The notes beneath the pieces were generated by a model. The model did not search any database. It saw nothing but the letters and a program-made list of their open reading frames with translations, and had not been told where the DNA came from. From Holosporales bacterium (GTDB lineage: Bacteria > Pseudomonadota > Alphaproteobacteria > RUG11792), in contig JAIRNI010000014.1 in the NCBI GenBank assembly GCA_031258145.1, positions 1 through 33,986 on the forward strand: a stretch of 33,986 nt of DNA, written 5' to 3'. A program made the translations under genes and the position numbers. Within the stretch, counting starts at the first letter, position 1. Every line of letters starts with the position of its first letter. Below are positions 1 through 6,900 of the stretch, in pieces.

Positions 1-257
1 GTAACCCAACTATATCTCGTATAGTTAAATGCAACGATTATGAGGCTGTCATATGGTTTGGCGAAATATAAAGCCTGGGAATACAGAAAAATATTTCTTG
101 AAAATTAACGAATTATTAAGCTTTTTATGCTATTTTAAGTATACACCATCCCTAACCCCCGCCCACCCGGGGATTCTCGCACACCCAGGTTAATAATACG
201 TTAACGGACGATTACTCAATGGCATACGCCACCAATACTGATTCAGATGAGTTAGAT
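1..257 (+). repeat. Long dispersed direct repeat, left copy
   Basis: This stretch recurs in the same orientation at 33728-33986. By eye the two copies differ at about 15 positions plus a two-base difference in an A-run, so they are diverged copies and not one sequence read twice. The unit has no convincing ORF. It contains a small inverted repeat near its start (AACTATA, five-base loop, TATAGTT at 9-27), a C-rich patch around 150-172 and the palindrome CGTTAACG around 199-206. It ends next to the 12-bp palindrome GTTAGATCTAAC (251-262). The right copy is cut by the window end, so the true length is unknown. It is non-coding as far as can be seen. Confidence 0.9.
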
Positions 258-262
258 CTAAC

Positions 263-296
263 GTAAAAATTGGCTCAGAAGCCGTCTTCGGCCAAT
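263..296 (+). repeat. Hairpin repeat, family 2 (copy 1)
   Basis: This 34-base segment is identical to 26551-26584, and a degenerate relative lies at 6071-6105. It can fold: ATTGGC pairs with GCCAAT and an inner GAAG pairs with CTTC. The stem is preceded by an A-run and followed by CTTTAATTTTGG, so it resembles a factor-independent terminator or a small dispersed hairpin element. The remaining sequence to about 450 shows no gene. Confidence 0.75.
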
Positions 297-450
297 CTTT
301 AATTTTGGTTTAATATATCAGTCAGAATTGCTGTCAACTGGGCTGAATATATTACCCGAGAGTCATCGGATACTTTGTCTAGATGAACCAATAAAACAGA
401 TCCTGAAGTTTCCGGAATACGTTGGGTGGTAGGCTGAACATTTCTTTTTC

Positions 451-480
451 TTTACGCCTAAGTAATCATCGTGTTACAAT
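451..480 (+). promoter_or_regulatory. Putative promoter of the tmRNA gene
   Basis: TTTACG (451-456) and TACAAT (475-480) are spaced by 18 bases and lie just upstream of the acceptor half of the tmRNA gene. The -10 context GTGTTACAAT also occurs upstream of tRNA-Trp on the minus strand (GTGTTACAAT, complementary to 24013-24022), which supports its use at stable-RNA genes. Assignment is by pattern only. Confidence 0.5.
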
Positions 481-487
481 GAATGCG

Positions 488-840
488 TCGCTCTTGGCGA
501 CTATGGTGATAAACGGATCACGGAATAGGCTTGATGGACCAGGGGGCGGTACCCTGCGCCTCCACCAATCGTTTTTATGGGGGCGAAATAGGTTCGACAT
601 TGTGCAGTAAAGGCGGTTTTTTCACTCGGCATGGTATCCACCGTTATCGGGCTAATTTGAATAATTGCCAAAAATATAAATGGCAGAAGAAGGCGCAGGA
701 AGGCTGTTAACCGTAACAGCAAAACTGCAGTTGCAAAGGCCGCTTAATCTCCCGTATGGGAATTGAGTCCTGAGTAACTTGCCGTTTTTGATTAAGCGGT
801 AGTCTCCGCGGTCTGAGGAACCGAGCAACAGAATCCTCAT
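488..840 (+). ncRNA. ssrA: Two-piece, circularly permuted transfer-messenger RNA (tmRNA)
   Basis: tmRNA rescues ribosomes stalled on broken mRNA and adds a degradation tag. In alphaproteobacteria the gene is permuted, with the 3' acceptor piece before the coding piece. That order is visible here. A T-arm-like hairpin (CAGGG 540-544, CCCTG 552-556) leads into CGCCTCC (557-563) and ACCA (564-567). An 11-base spacer (568-578) follows, then GGGGGCG (579-585), which pairs with CGCCTCC over all seven positions with G3-U70, the alanine identity pair. The conserved-type element AGGTTCGAC follows at 590-598. The likeliest tag frame runs from GCC at 667 to TAA at 745: 26 codons, with five consecutive arginines (685-699) and ending Val-Ala-Lys-Ala-Ala. 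The T-loop (GGCGGTA) is atypical. The outer 5' and 3' ends are estimates. sspB follows immediately. Confidence 0.85.
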
Positions 841-864
841 CCCCCCTTAGGGGGGCATGTTTTG
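841..864 (+). terminator. Hairpin downstream of tmRNA
   Basis: CCCCCC (841-846), a TTA loop and GGGGGG (850-855) form a strong stem followed by the T-rich stretch CATGTTTTGTG. This fits a terminator or processing hairpin at the tmRNA 3' end. The T-tract is interrupted, so some read-through into sspB is plausible. Confidence 0.6.
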
Positions 865-878
865 TGTGGAGTTTTGTG

Positions 879-1325
879 ATGTTACAGAAAAGGATTGAAT
901 ACGACCTGCTGTTAAAGAGAGCTTCCATCTCGGTCGTCAAGGAAGTATTACGGCATATCGCGGTGAGTGGATTATATAAAAAACAGCACCTATATATTAC
1001 TTTCGCGGTAAATCATCCTGGAGTCAAGATGGCCTCTGTCTTGAAGGATGATGGTGATGATGAGATGACCATAGTCTTGCAATACGAATTCTGGGATTTA
1101 ATGGTTGACGATTATGGATTCTCTGTATCACTATCGTTCGATCATTCCGACGAGACGGTGTATATTCCATTTTCGTCGCTCATGATAGTCAGCGATCCTT
1201 CCGAAGATTTCTGTCTGGAATTCGTGCCTGATTTTGGGGATGTTCCAGTTAAAACGAAACATACAAATGAAAAAAAGGACGGGAACGTGATCTCGATAGA
1301 ATCTATCAGAAATAATGCTCACTAG
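879..1325 (+). CDS. sspB: SspB-type ClpXP adaptor protein (alphaproteobacterial family)
   Basis: SspB binds ssrA-tagged proteins and delivers them to the ClpXP protease. The protein matches the alphaproteobacterial SspB family, with an N-terminal YDLLLKRASISVVKEVL helix region, a PGVKMA strand, the highly typical block EMTIVLQYEFWDL, then VSLSFDH and IPFSSLM. After a polar linker the C-terminus reads NVISIESIR, resembling the short tail these adaptors use to dock on ClpX. ATG 879 is preferred over the upstream GTG 864 because a GGAG motif at 868-871 lies seven bases before it; this gives 148 residues. It lies directly behind the tmRNA gene that makes its substrate tag, a functional pairing. 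It overlaps the start of nuoC by 11 bases. The family call is by sequence resemblance. Confidence 0.88.
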   Translation: MLQKRIEYDLLLKRASISVVKEVLRHIAVSGLYKKQHLYITFAVNHPGVKMASVLKDDGDDEMTIVLQYEFWDLMVDDYGFSVSLSFDHSDETVYIPFSSLMIVSDPSEDFCLEFVPDFGDVPVKTKHTNEKKDGNVISIESIRNNAH

Positions 1326-1743
1326 CACCCAGCAATTAATCAAATCAACTCTAAAGAAGGAATTGACTAAATCGATAAAAAACGAGAATTTCTATGTATA
1401 CGTGAGGCCAATTTCAATTTTGCGTTGTCTGATGTTGCTGCATTCCGAACCTAAACTTAAATTCTCTACACTCGTCGATTGCTTCGCAGTCGATTTCTTG
1501 AGGCAGCATGGATATACATCGATATACTATCAACTGCTGAGCTATACGCTGAATGATAGCCTATTCGTGGTCACCAACATTCCGGAGGATACGCACGCGC
1601 AAAGTATCACGATAATCTTTGAGAACGCAAATTGGTATGAACGAGAGATATACGATATGTTTGGGGTGTCGTTCAGTGGTCATCCCGATATGAGACGAAT
1701 CCTAAATCCCGAGGAATACGCAGGCTTTCCATTGCGCAAGTAA
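1315..1743 (+). CDS. nuoC: NADH-quinone oxidoreductase subunit C, C-terminally short
   Basis: NuoC is the 30-kDa subunit of the peripheral arm of respiratory complex I. The diagnostic signature is near the C-terminus: NANWYEREIYDMFGVSFSGH, then PDMRRIL and GFPLRK. The ORF stops right after that RK (142 residues), whereas family members usually continue with DFPL and a further 40 or more residues. No continuation is visible in the other frames downstream. No nuoB or nuoD neighbour is present, so the gene is detached from the usual nuo operon. The start overlaps sspB (ATG inside the last codons), suggesting translational coupling, and no clear Shine-Dalgarno is seen. It may be a naturally short functional version or an early-stage decayed gene. 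Confidence 0.85.
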   Translation: MLTSTQQLIKSTLKKELTKSIKNENFYVYVRPISILRCLMLLHSEPKLKFSTLVDCFAVDFLRQHGYTSIYYQLLSYTLNDSLFVVTNIPEDTHAQSITIIFENANWYEREIYDMFGVSFSGHPDMRRILNPEEYAGFPLRK

Positions 1744-1751
1744 GCGAATCT

Positions 1752-2288
1752 CTACGATCCAGTAGTCGCATTTGTTCTACGAAAAACCCTAGGCACAGTT
1801 AAATGAGATGAATCCCCTGTCATGAAACCCACGTGAATAGCATTGTTAACAAAATGAAGCACTGTGATGAGCACCGTGTCCTCGTTTCTCGATGGAACCG
1901 CGATTGCAGGTAGGCTTTCGCTTTGGCCAAAGGGTATTTCGATACTCGTTTCCGGGCCTTTAAAAATTGAGTACCGGACGATCACAGGAGAGGTTGTAAA
2001 GGGCCAGCTCATATGAAAGAACCGGAAATCACCGGTCGATGTTGCTAGATGTAAGGTACTGCCCGTCCCTCCTTGTAAGTCTTTGATATATATTGTTTGC
2101 CCTTGAAGTTCGAGACTCATTTTCTTCTGACCCTCCATAATATCGCACAAGTGTATGGGATCGGAATTCTCCTTACGCATTGGGCTAAGGTCTGTTCCCT
2201 CTGATCCTTGTGCATATCCCTCGAGTACCAGAGCAAACTGTATCAGTTTCCCCAACTTCTGCATCTGCAGTTTTACTTCGACTCTCAT
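1752..2288 (-). CDS. Hypothetical protein
   Basis: An open frame of 178 residues from ATG 2288; TTG 2333 would give 193. The protein is not recognised. It has no clear signal peptide or membrane segment. It is rich in polar and beta-prone stretches, for example GQTIYIKDLQGGTGSTLHLA followed by FRFFHMSWPF and VRYSIFKG. It converges on nuoC with only eight bases between the two stops, and is divergent from the HemY-like gene. No strong ribosome binding site was found, so it could be a lineage-specific gene or a chance open frame. Confidence 0.45.
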   Translation of the reverse strand: MRVEVKLQMQKLGKLIQFALVLEGYAQGSEGTDLSPMRKENSDPIHLCDIMEGQKKMSLELQGQTIYIKDLQGGTGSTLHLATSTGDFRFFHMSWPFTTSPVIVRYSIFKGPETSIEIPFGQSESLPAIAVPSRNEDTVLITVLHFVNNAIHVGFMTGDSSHLTVPRVFRRTNATTGS

Positions 2289-2519
2289 AGTGCTAATCCA
2301 CAAAAGGATGGTATGTCCGCTTACCACACTCAAATCGTGTAACTATCTTACAAACACACACGATCGCCGTCAACTTTACTGCACGACGTGTATTATTTCA
2401 CTAATGTGAGCCAACCTCCGCGGGTCGTGGGATCCAAAGTACTCTGAGGCTATGATCCAGAAGAATATTGTTGTAGAATCCTTGTCGTAACCGTTTGTGC
2501 GTGGTCATTTGCTTAGTTC

Positions 2520-3665
2520 ATGAAATTTTGGACGACGGGCTTGTTTCACATCGTCATCGTTGCGGTGTGTTTGTTTTTAGGGGCGTATACTCCATCTATA
2601 GGCGAAATATCCATCTCCATTCTGCGGTTCAACGTCTCGATTGATGCGTATGCCTTCCTGGCGACGCTCATCGCGCTTTCGTTCCTATACCACCTCGTAA
2701 TGACGTTAATATCCTGGGTCTCCAGATTGTCGAAATGGAATTCGGTGGCGAAGGAACGCATGATCATAGCGTCCTTGTGCGAGGCAATCCTCGCGGATGA
2801 GGATGCTCAGGCGCCTTCGATACAGTTAAATAAGCTTCCCATCCCGAGTAACCTGGAACTTCTCAAGACGGCTCTGATCATACGGAAGGACAGCGATAAG
2901 CTTGAAACCATCGCAGAAACTGGTGCGCCTGGAGTTGACATATACGTAATGCGTCACAGGTTGCGCAAACTTTTAAAGCAGGGAAATGTTAATAAATGTG
3001 TGCAAGTCGCCTGTGAAACAATCGATAAATATTGGAAGTATCTTCCGATTATTCAAAATGAGATATTGATGATCGCTGAATTGGCACGGGAAAGCGCTAT
3101 CGATTTCAGGTTTGATCCTAGGAAGTCTAAATATAATTTATCTCCGGCTTTCTTGGAGCAATATTGCGTTTCACTCGCGCTGATAGATTTTCGTTTAACG
3201 CCGAACGATGACGCAAAATTAAAAATATTAGAGAAGGCGGTTAATGATTTCCCGGGCAACGTTCAAATAATTTCCAATCTTTTGGACGTGATATTAGAAC
3301 ACCCCCACGATAATTCCGAGAAGAAGATGATAGGCATCATAACGAAGGCCTTCTCGCTGCGCCCCGATAGATCATTGGCGTATTACCTCATCAAGACCAA
3401 TCGTAAGGATATACTTGAGGTGGCCCAGAAGATCACGTCAGGTATTCCCGATACCAACATCGAGAAAATATGGTTCATGTTGATCATTGCCACGAAACTA
3501 AACTTAGTCAATAAAGTCAAAGAAATGATCAGGTGCTATTTGAAGGATGGCAATCAAGCACATGATCTCGCGAGTTTTTATATACAAAATCACCAGATTT
3601 TGTCAAGCGATAGTGAAATTGTTGAAACCATTAGGAGGATAGATCATGCAAATCAGAATCGTTAA
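2520..3665 (+). CDS. hemY: HemY-like inner-membrane TPR protein
   Basis: The 381-residue protein begins with two hydrophobic segments (about residues 5-25 and 42-66), followed by VSRLSKWNSVAKER and a long helical, TPR-like region. This layout, and the position of the membrane hairpin, match the HemY family of alphaproteobacteria and gammaproteobacteria, inner-membrane proteins historically linked to haem biosynthesis but of unclear biochemical role. It should not be confused with the oxidase also named HemY in Gram-positives. No hem genes are adjacent. Its last codons overlap the start of dut (ATG 3646) by 20 bases, so the two are probably translated as a pair. The assignment rests on architecture and weak similarity. 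Confidence 0.6.
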   Translation: MKFWTTGLFHIVIVAVCLFLGAYTPSIGEISISILRFNVSIDAYAFLATLIALSFLYHLVMTLISWVSRLSKWNSVAKERMIIASLCEAILADEDAQAPSIQLNKLPIPSNLELLKTALIIRKDSDKLETIAETGAPGVDIYVMRHRLRKLLKQGNVNKCVQVACETIDKYWKYLPIIQNEILMIAELARESAIDFRFDPRKSKYNLSPAFLEQYCVSLALIDFRLTPNDDAKLKILEKAVNDFPGNVQIISNLLDVILEHPHDNSEKKMIGIITKAFSLRPDRSLAYYLIKTNRKDILEVAQKITSGIPDTNIEKIWFMLIIATKLNLVNKVKEMIRCYLKDGNQAHDLASFYIQNHQILSSDSEIVETIRRIDHANQNR

Positions 3666-4080
3666 AATTAGGGACGGGGCGGTAATCCCAAAATATGCGA
3701 CGGCACATAGCGCCGGCTGCGATTTGGTGGCCTGTATTGAGGAGAATAAGGTACTTGCTCCTCAGGAGATAGCCGTGATAAAGACTGGAATTAGTATCGA
3801 GATTCCTAATAGATTCTTCGGGATGGTGTGTTCTAGATCAGGCCTCAGCGTTAAGCATGGGGTCATCGTTTTGAATGCCCCCGGAGTGATAGACTCGGAT
3901 TACCGAGGAGAGATTGGGTGCATCATGATGAACCAATCGACGATGCCATTCACCATAGAGCCCGGTATGAGAATCGCACAGCTGCTCATCATGCCATATC
4001 AGACGGCAACCTTTGAGGAGGCCTCAACCCTCAACGACACAAGCCGTGGGAACCGAGGCTTCGGATCAACCGGGATATAG
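3646..4080 (+). CDS. dut: Deoxyuridine 5'-triphosphate nucleotidohydrolase (dUTPase)
   Basis: Converts dUTP to dUMP and pyrophosphate, keeping uracil out of DNA and feeding dTMP synthesis. All five trimeric dUTPase motifs are present: AHSAGCDL (residues 20-27), RSGLSVKHGV (64-73), GVIDSDYRGE (80-89, with the uracil-side Tyr and catalytic Asp), PGMRIAQLLI (106-115) and the P-loop-like RGNRGFGSTG (134-143). The length of 144 residues is normal. A strong Shine-Dalgarno (AGGAGG, about 3631-3636) inside the end of the HemY-like gene supports ATG 3646. A palindromic repeat begins at the base after the stop codon. Confidence 0.96.
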   Translation: MQIRIVKIRDGAVIPKYATAHSAGCDLVACIEENKVLAPQEIAVIKTGISIEIPNRFFGMVCSRSGLSVKHGVIVLNAPGVIDSDYRGEIGCIMMNQSTMPFTIEPGMRIAQLLIMPYQTATFEEASTLNDTSRGNRGFGSTGI

Positions 4081-4144
4081 ACTCACGCAATTCAAAAAAC
4101 ACCTAATTCAAAAAACACCTAATGGTTTATTAAATCGCGTGAGT
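4081..4144 (+). repeat. Palindromic repeat family 1, expanded copy behind dut
   Basis: The outer arms are ACTCACGC (4081-4088) and GCGTGAGT (4137-4144). Inside, a 16-base unit AATTCAAAAAACACCT is duplicated in tandem (4089-4104 and 4105-4120), followed by AATGGTTTATTAAAT. It belongs with the elements at 24136, 26599, 31358 and 33682, which share AATTCAATAAACAC and its complement. It could act as the dut terminator. Confidence 0.8.
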
Positions 4145-4148
4145 ATAA

Positions 4149-4176
4149 TTGACAATTTATCCACGTGTGTTAGAAT
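4149..4176 (+). promoter_or_regulatory. Putative sigma-70 type promoter
   Basis: TTGACA (4149-4154) and TAGAAT (4171-4176) with 16-base spacing. It lies 33 bases before the start codon of the secreted orphan gene at 4210 and immediately after the palindromic repeat. Pattern-based. Confidence 0.55.
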
Positions 4177-4209
4177 TACCAGAGTATATGTGATTTCATA
4201 TTTAGCGCC

Positions 4210-4878
4210 ATGATTATATTCAAAATAGCCACGTTGTTCATTATGTTCATAAACGCTATGGGCTGGAGTTCTGATTCAGATCCTTTTGCCTCACGTTCTA
4301 GCGGATATAATCCATATTTGACGAATCCATCCCAGCCTCCATATCAAGGAAAACGTAAAACATTCAAACAGTGGGTGCTTGAAAAAGGAAAATTGGGAAA
4401 CCTCGGAGAAACTTCTGCTGACGGAATGTTGATAATTCACTCACTAGAAAACATAGACGATATCATAAACTGGTATGAGACGGCGAATGAAGACCAAATA
4501 ACAGTGCAGAATAGATTAATCAGGAGGGCATTCGCACTGGAACAAGTATACCAACCCTGCAGCGCCGCCAACATGAACTATGCATTCATTTATAGGTACA
4601 TTACCACGAGCTCCCAACCCTCCAAATATATGAAAATACTAAACGAATATAACGGATGCGTGCCACAATGCATAAATTCGGGACTCTTGAAGAAACGCAC
4701 AGAGAGAAAAAAGACATTGGCCCATGATATTCCGATATACATGGAAAACTACGGATTTAGAGAGTACTGGAGAGAAGTAGGCAAAGAGATTGATGAACAG
4801 AAGCTAAAAAAGAAATTGAGTGATATCGGTCATAGACAACAAAAAGCAGCAGAGATGGGCGAGGCCGCTAAGACATGA
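4210..4878 (+). CDS. Orphan protein with N-terminal signal peptide
   Basis: The 222-residue protein is not recognised. Residues 1-18 (MIIFKIATLFIMFINAMG) form a short positively charged start and hydrophobic core typical of a Sec signal peptide. A Ser/Pro/Tyr-rich segment follows, then a helical, charged body. Cysteines appear only in the middle (YQPCSAA, NGCVPQCINS), and the C-terminus is very Lys/Glu/Gln-rich and coiled-coil-like. No catalytic motif is seen. It has its own promoter candidate at 4149-4176 and no clear Shine-Dalgarno. The next orphan gene starts 24 bases after its stop, so the two probably form an operon. An exported, host-directed or periplasmic protein is possible, but that is inference. 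Confidence 0.7.
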   Translation: MIIFKIATLFIMFINAMGWSSDSDPFASRSSGYNPYLTNPSQPPYQGKRKTFKQWVLEKGKLGNLGETSADGMLIIHSLENIDDIINWYETANEDQITVQNRLIRRAFALEQVYQPCSAANMNYAFIYRYITTSSQPSKYMKILNEYNGCVPQCINSGLLKKRTERKKTLAHDIPIYMENYGFREYWREVGKEIDEQKLKKKLSDIGHRQQKAAEMGEAAKT

Positions 4879-4902
4879 CAGTTTGCGATCGTCACGAGCA
4901 GT

Positions 4903-5985
4903 ATGCTTTCAAACGAAAAATTAAGAAACGAAATCAAACAAAGCTTTGAAGTCCAGGCAACACACTCAAAGAAATTATTCCTCTTGCAGGATCAAGACTT
5001 GGCTAATCCGAATGACACCCCAACACAGAAAATCATCGCTTTACTGAAAGATACAAGAGCGGCTTACAATTTCGCTACTGACACCGGGGCCAGAGATTTG
5101 TTCATCGTGCCGACGCTTAGCAGTCTAGTAGTCGACGAATCCTGCTCCCCACTAGTCAGAGTGTGTGACGTTATCCGTCGCAGACTCACACTGAATGACG
5201 TTATCCACCGTAGACTCGCAGTGTGCGAACCTGTTGGATTGCCCGGAACGAAGAAATCCGAAAAATCTAAGGAGATAATCATCTCAGCCAGCAAAAATTA
5301 CTCGCCCGACCACAAATTATCATTCCCGCACCCAATTACGGCTATATGGCACATCATCCAACAAGAACTTTTGGATGAGGGCCACATATTGAATATTCTC
5401 ATGCTTACCCAAAGACAGCTAACTCAGGCAGCAGCATTCCACAATTCCAATATCAAAACCCGGCGAAATGTCCCCATCGGGATATATCACTCCCCTTGGA
5501 CAACTCTGCACGAATTTAATGCAACGTATTGGCCTTACCATGATAACTTATTTATGGGGTACACCCTTGCAGCATCACTAAAGTCCCCTGGAAAACAAGC
5601 ACGGAAGATATCCAAAGATGTAGCAAGATTTACGCAATACCGGACAGGACCTCAAGAAATAATCCTACTGGTAACCGGCAACTCCGAATCGGGACATGAA
5701 ATTGCTAGTCGTATATCCTTGGATAGAGAAACTGCCAAGAATAAAATTCCAATCACAATAATAACCACTGATCCTGAAGAACTGCCGAAACTAGACGAAG
5801 AAATCCTATGGAGACAACAGCAACTCAACAGTAGTAACATTATCAGACTCCCTAACGGTTGGATCGACGTGACAGACCAATCACACCCATTCAGAAGGCT
5901 CATTTTGCATAAGAATGTCCCGTCCGCATTCATTCCACCGATGGACGAAGCAATAGAGATAGCGGAGGCAAGCACCAGCAAGTAA
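4903..5985 (+). CDS. Orphan hypothetical protein
   Basis: A 360-residue protein without a recognised family, signal peptide or membrane segment. It contains a tandem 10-residue duplication (CDVIRRRLTL then NDVIHRRLAV, encoded at 5160-5219). Further on there is a hydrophobic strand-like stretch with GNSESGHEIASR (EIILLVTGNSESG), which superficially recalls a nucleotide-binding loop but lacks the GKS/T of a Walker A motif. It follows the signal-peptide gene by 24 bases on the same strand and shares its A- and C-rich sense strand (many CCA, ACA, AAC, ATA codons), unlike the housekeeping genes. Function unknown. It converges on suhB. Confidence 0.7.
   Translation: MLSNEKLRNEIKQSFEVQATHSKKLFLLQDQDLANPNDTPTQKIIALLKDTRAAYNFATDTGARDLFIVPTLSSLVVDESCSPLVRVCDVIRRRLTLNDVIHRRLAVCEPVGLPGTKKSEKSKEIIISASKNYSPDHKLSFPHPITAIWHIIQQELLDEGHILNILMLTQRQLTQAAAFHNSNIKTRRNVPIGIYHSPWTTLHEFNATYWPYHDNLFMGYTLAASLKSPGKQARKISKDVARFTQYRTGPQEIILLVTGNSESGHEIASRISLDRETAKNKIPITIITTDPEELPKLDEEILWRQQQLNSSNIIRLPNGWIDVTDQSHPFRRLILHKNVPSAFIPPMDEAIEIAEASTSK
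5160..5219 (+). repeat. 30-bp tandem duplication inside the orphan gene
   Basis: Two head-to-tail 30-base units share GACGTTATCC and AGACTC blocks at identical offsets, and a partial third unit (GTGTGCGA) follows. The period is a multiple of three, so the reading frame is kept and a 10-residue repeat is encoded. This looks like a replication-slippage expansion. Confidence 0.85.
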
Positions 5986-6070
5986 CTGAGAATCCTATTC
6001 CCCTCTTGGGCGGATCAGCGGAATTAATCCCTTATATAAGCTAAAGCCAATTGGCAGAAATTAAAAAAGC

Positions 6071-6105
6071 AAAAATTGGCGCAGAAACAGCCTTCAGACA
6101 ATTTT
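6071..6105 (+). repeat. Degenerate family 2 hairpin repeat
   Basis: AAAAATTGG..GCAGAA..GCCTTCAG.CAATTTTT aligns with the identical pair at 263-296 and 26551-26584 but has several changes. It lies between the convergent stops of the orphan gene (5985) and suhB (6112), flanked by A-run and T-run, so it may serve as a bidirectional terminator. The rest of 5986-6111 shows nothing else. Confidence 0.6.
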
Positions 6106-6111
6106 TCGATG

Positions 6112-6897
6112 CTAAATTCGGGGCCCAATTGAGTGAGGCCCGAAGGGTGTGAGTATACACTGTGATAAATGGATGAGGAGAGTCTCTGATGACGCCGTAA
6201 CGATGTCGTAGACATCGTCATCCGTTTTGGTGCAGTGAACGAATCCACCCGCCTCTTTGATCATCAGTAATCCCCCGGCGATATCCCAAAATTTCACGTC
6301 CTTAGCAACGGAGGCATCGTATTTCCCCGCGGCAACGTACGCCAGATCTAGGGCGACCGAGCCCGTCCTACGGGTTATTACTCCGCTCTTCATGATGTTG
6401 AAATCTATATCGGGAGGCGTGTGGGTTGCCACCACGGATTCCAAGATGTTCGTTCTTCCAGAAACTCTCAGGCGGCATCGGTTCTTCAGGAATGTTCCCT
6501 CTCCTAGGGCCGTACTAAAGCAATCCCCGCGCATGGGATCTAAGGTGATGCCGGTGACTACCGTGCCACTTTCCATAAGCCCTATGTTGATCGCAAAATA
6601 CGGGATCCCCCGCATAAAATTCGTCGTCCCATCGATGGGATCAATGATCCACACTGAATCTGGGTTATCATTGGTAATCGCTCCAGATTCTTCGCATAAG
6701 AATGAGAATGACGGACGTGCTCTCGATAACTCCTTGATAATTCTTTCTTCGGCACGAGTATCCGCCGCCGTCACAAAATTCTTAAATCCCTTACGAGAAA
6801 CTTGTAGTTTCTCTAGTTCCCCGAAATCCCTGATTAAAGCAATGGACGCCTTCTCGGCGGCCAGTTTCATTAAACGTATTTCTGTTTCTCTGCCCAT
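6112..6897 (-). CDS. suhB: Inositol monophosphatase family protein (SuhB-like)
   Basis: A Mg-dependent sugar-phosphate phosphatase of the IMPase/FIG superfamily. In some bacteria SuhB also acts with NusA/NusG on rRNA transcription complexes. The metal-binding residues are visible: CEESG (Glu 69-70), DPIDGTTNF (86-94) and WDIAG (204-208). At 261 residues the length is normal. The start lies three bases after the efp stop on the same strand, so the two are almost certainly co-transcribed. The last 25 or so residues (THPSGLTQLG region in another frame) read through a stretch with a GAGTATACAC palindrome, and the extreme C-terminus is not typical of the family. Confidence 0.92.
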   Translation of the reverse strand: MGRETEIRLMKLAAEKASIALIRDFGELEKLQVSRKGFKNFVTAADTRAEERIIKELSRARPSFSFLCEESGAITNDNPDSVWIIDPIDGTTNFMRGIPYFAINIGLMESGTVVTGITLDPMRGDCFSTALGEGTFLKNRCRLRVSGRTNILESVVATHTPPDIDFNIMKSGVITRRTGSVALDLAYVAAGKYDASVAKDVKFWDIAGGLLMIKEAGGFVHCTKTDDDVYDIVTASSETLLIHLSQCILTPFGPHSIGPRI

Positions 6898-6900
6898 GAA

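Noticed and set aside
422-940. Short open frames across the tmRNA region on both strands
   Set aside because: The acceptor-stem complementarity and G3-U70 pair show that this stretch is an RNA gene; the frames are incidental.
4081-4144. CRISPR-like array suggested by the duplicated 16-base unit
   Set aside because: Only two adjacent units without spacers, inside a palindrome; no cas genes nearby.
5652-5981. Nucleotide-binding loop in the orphan protein (VTGNSESGHEI)
   Set aside because: It lacks the Lys-Ser/Thr of a Walker A motif and no Walker B follows, so an ATPase call is not justified.
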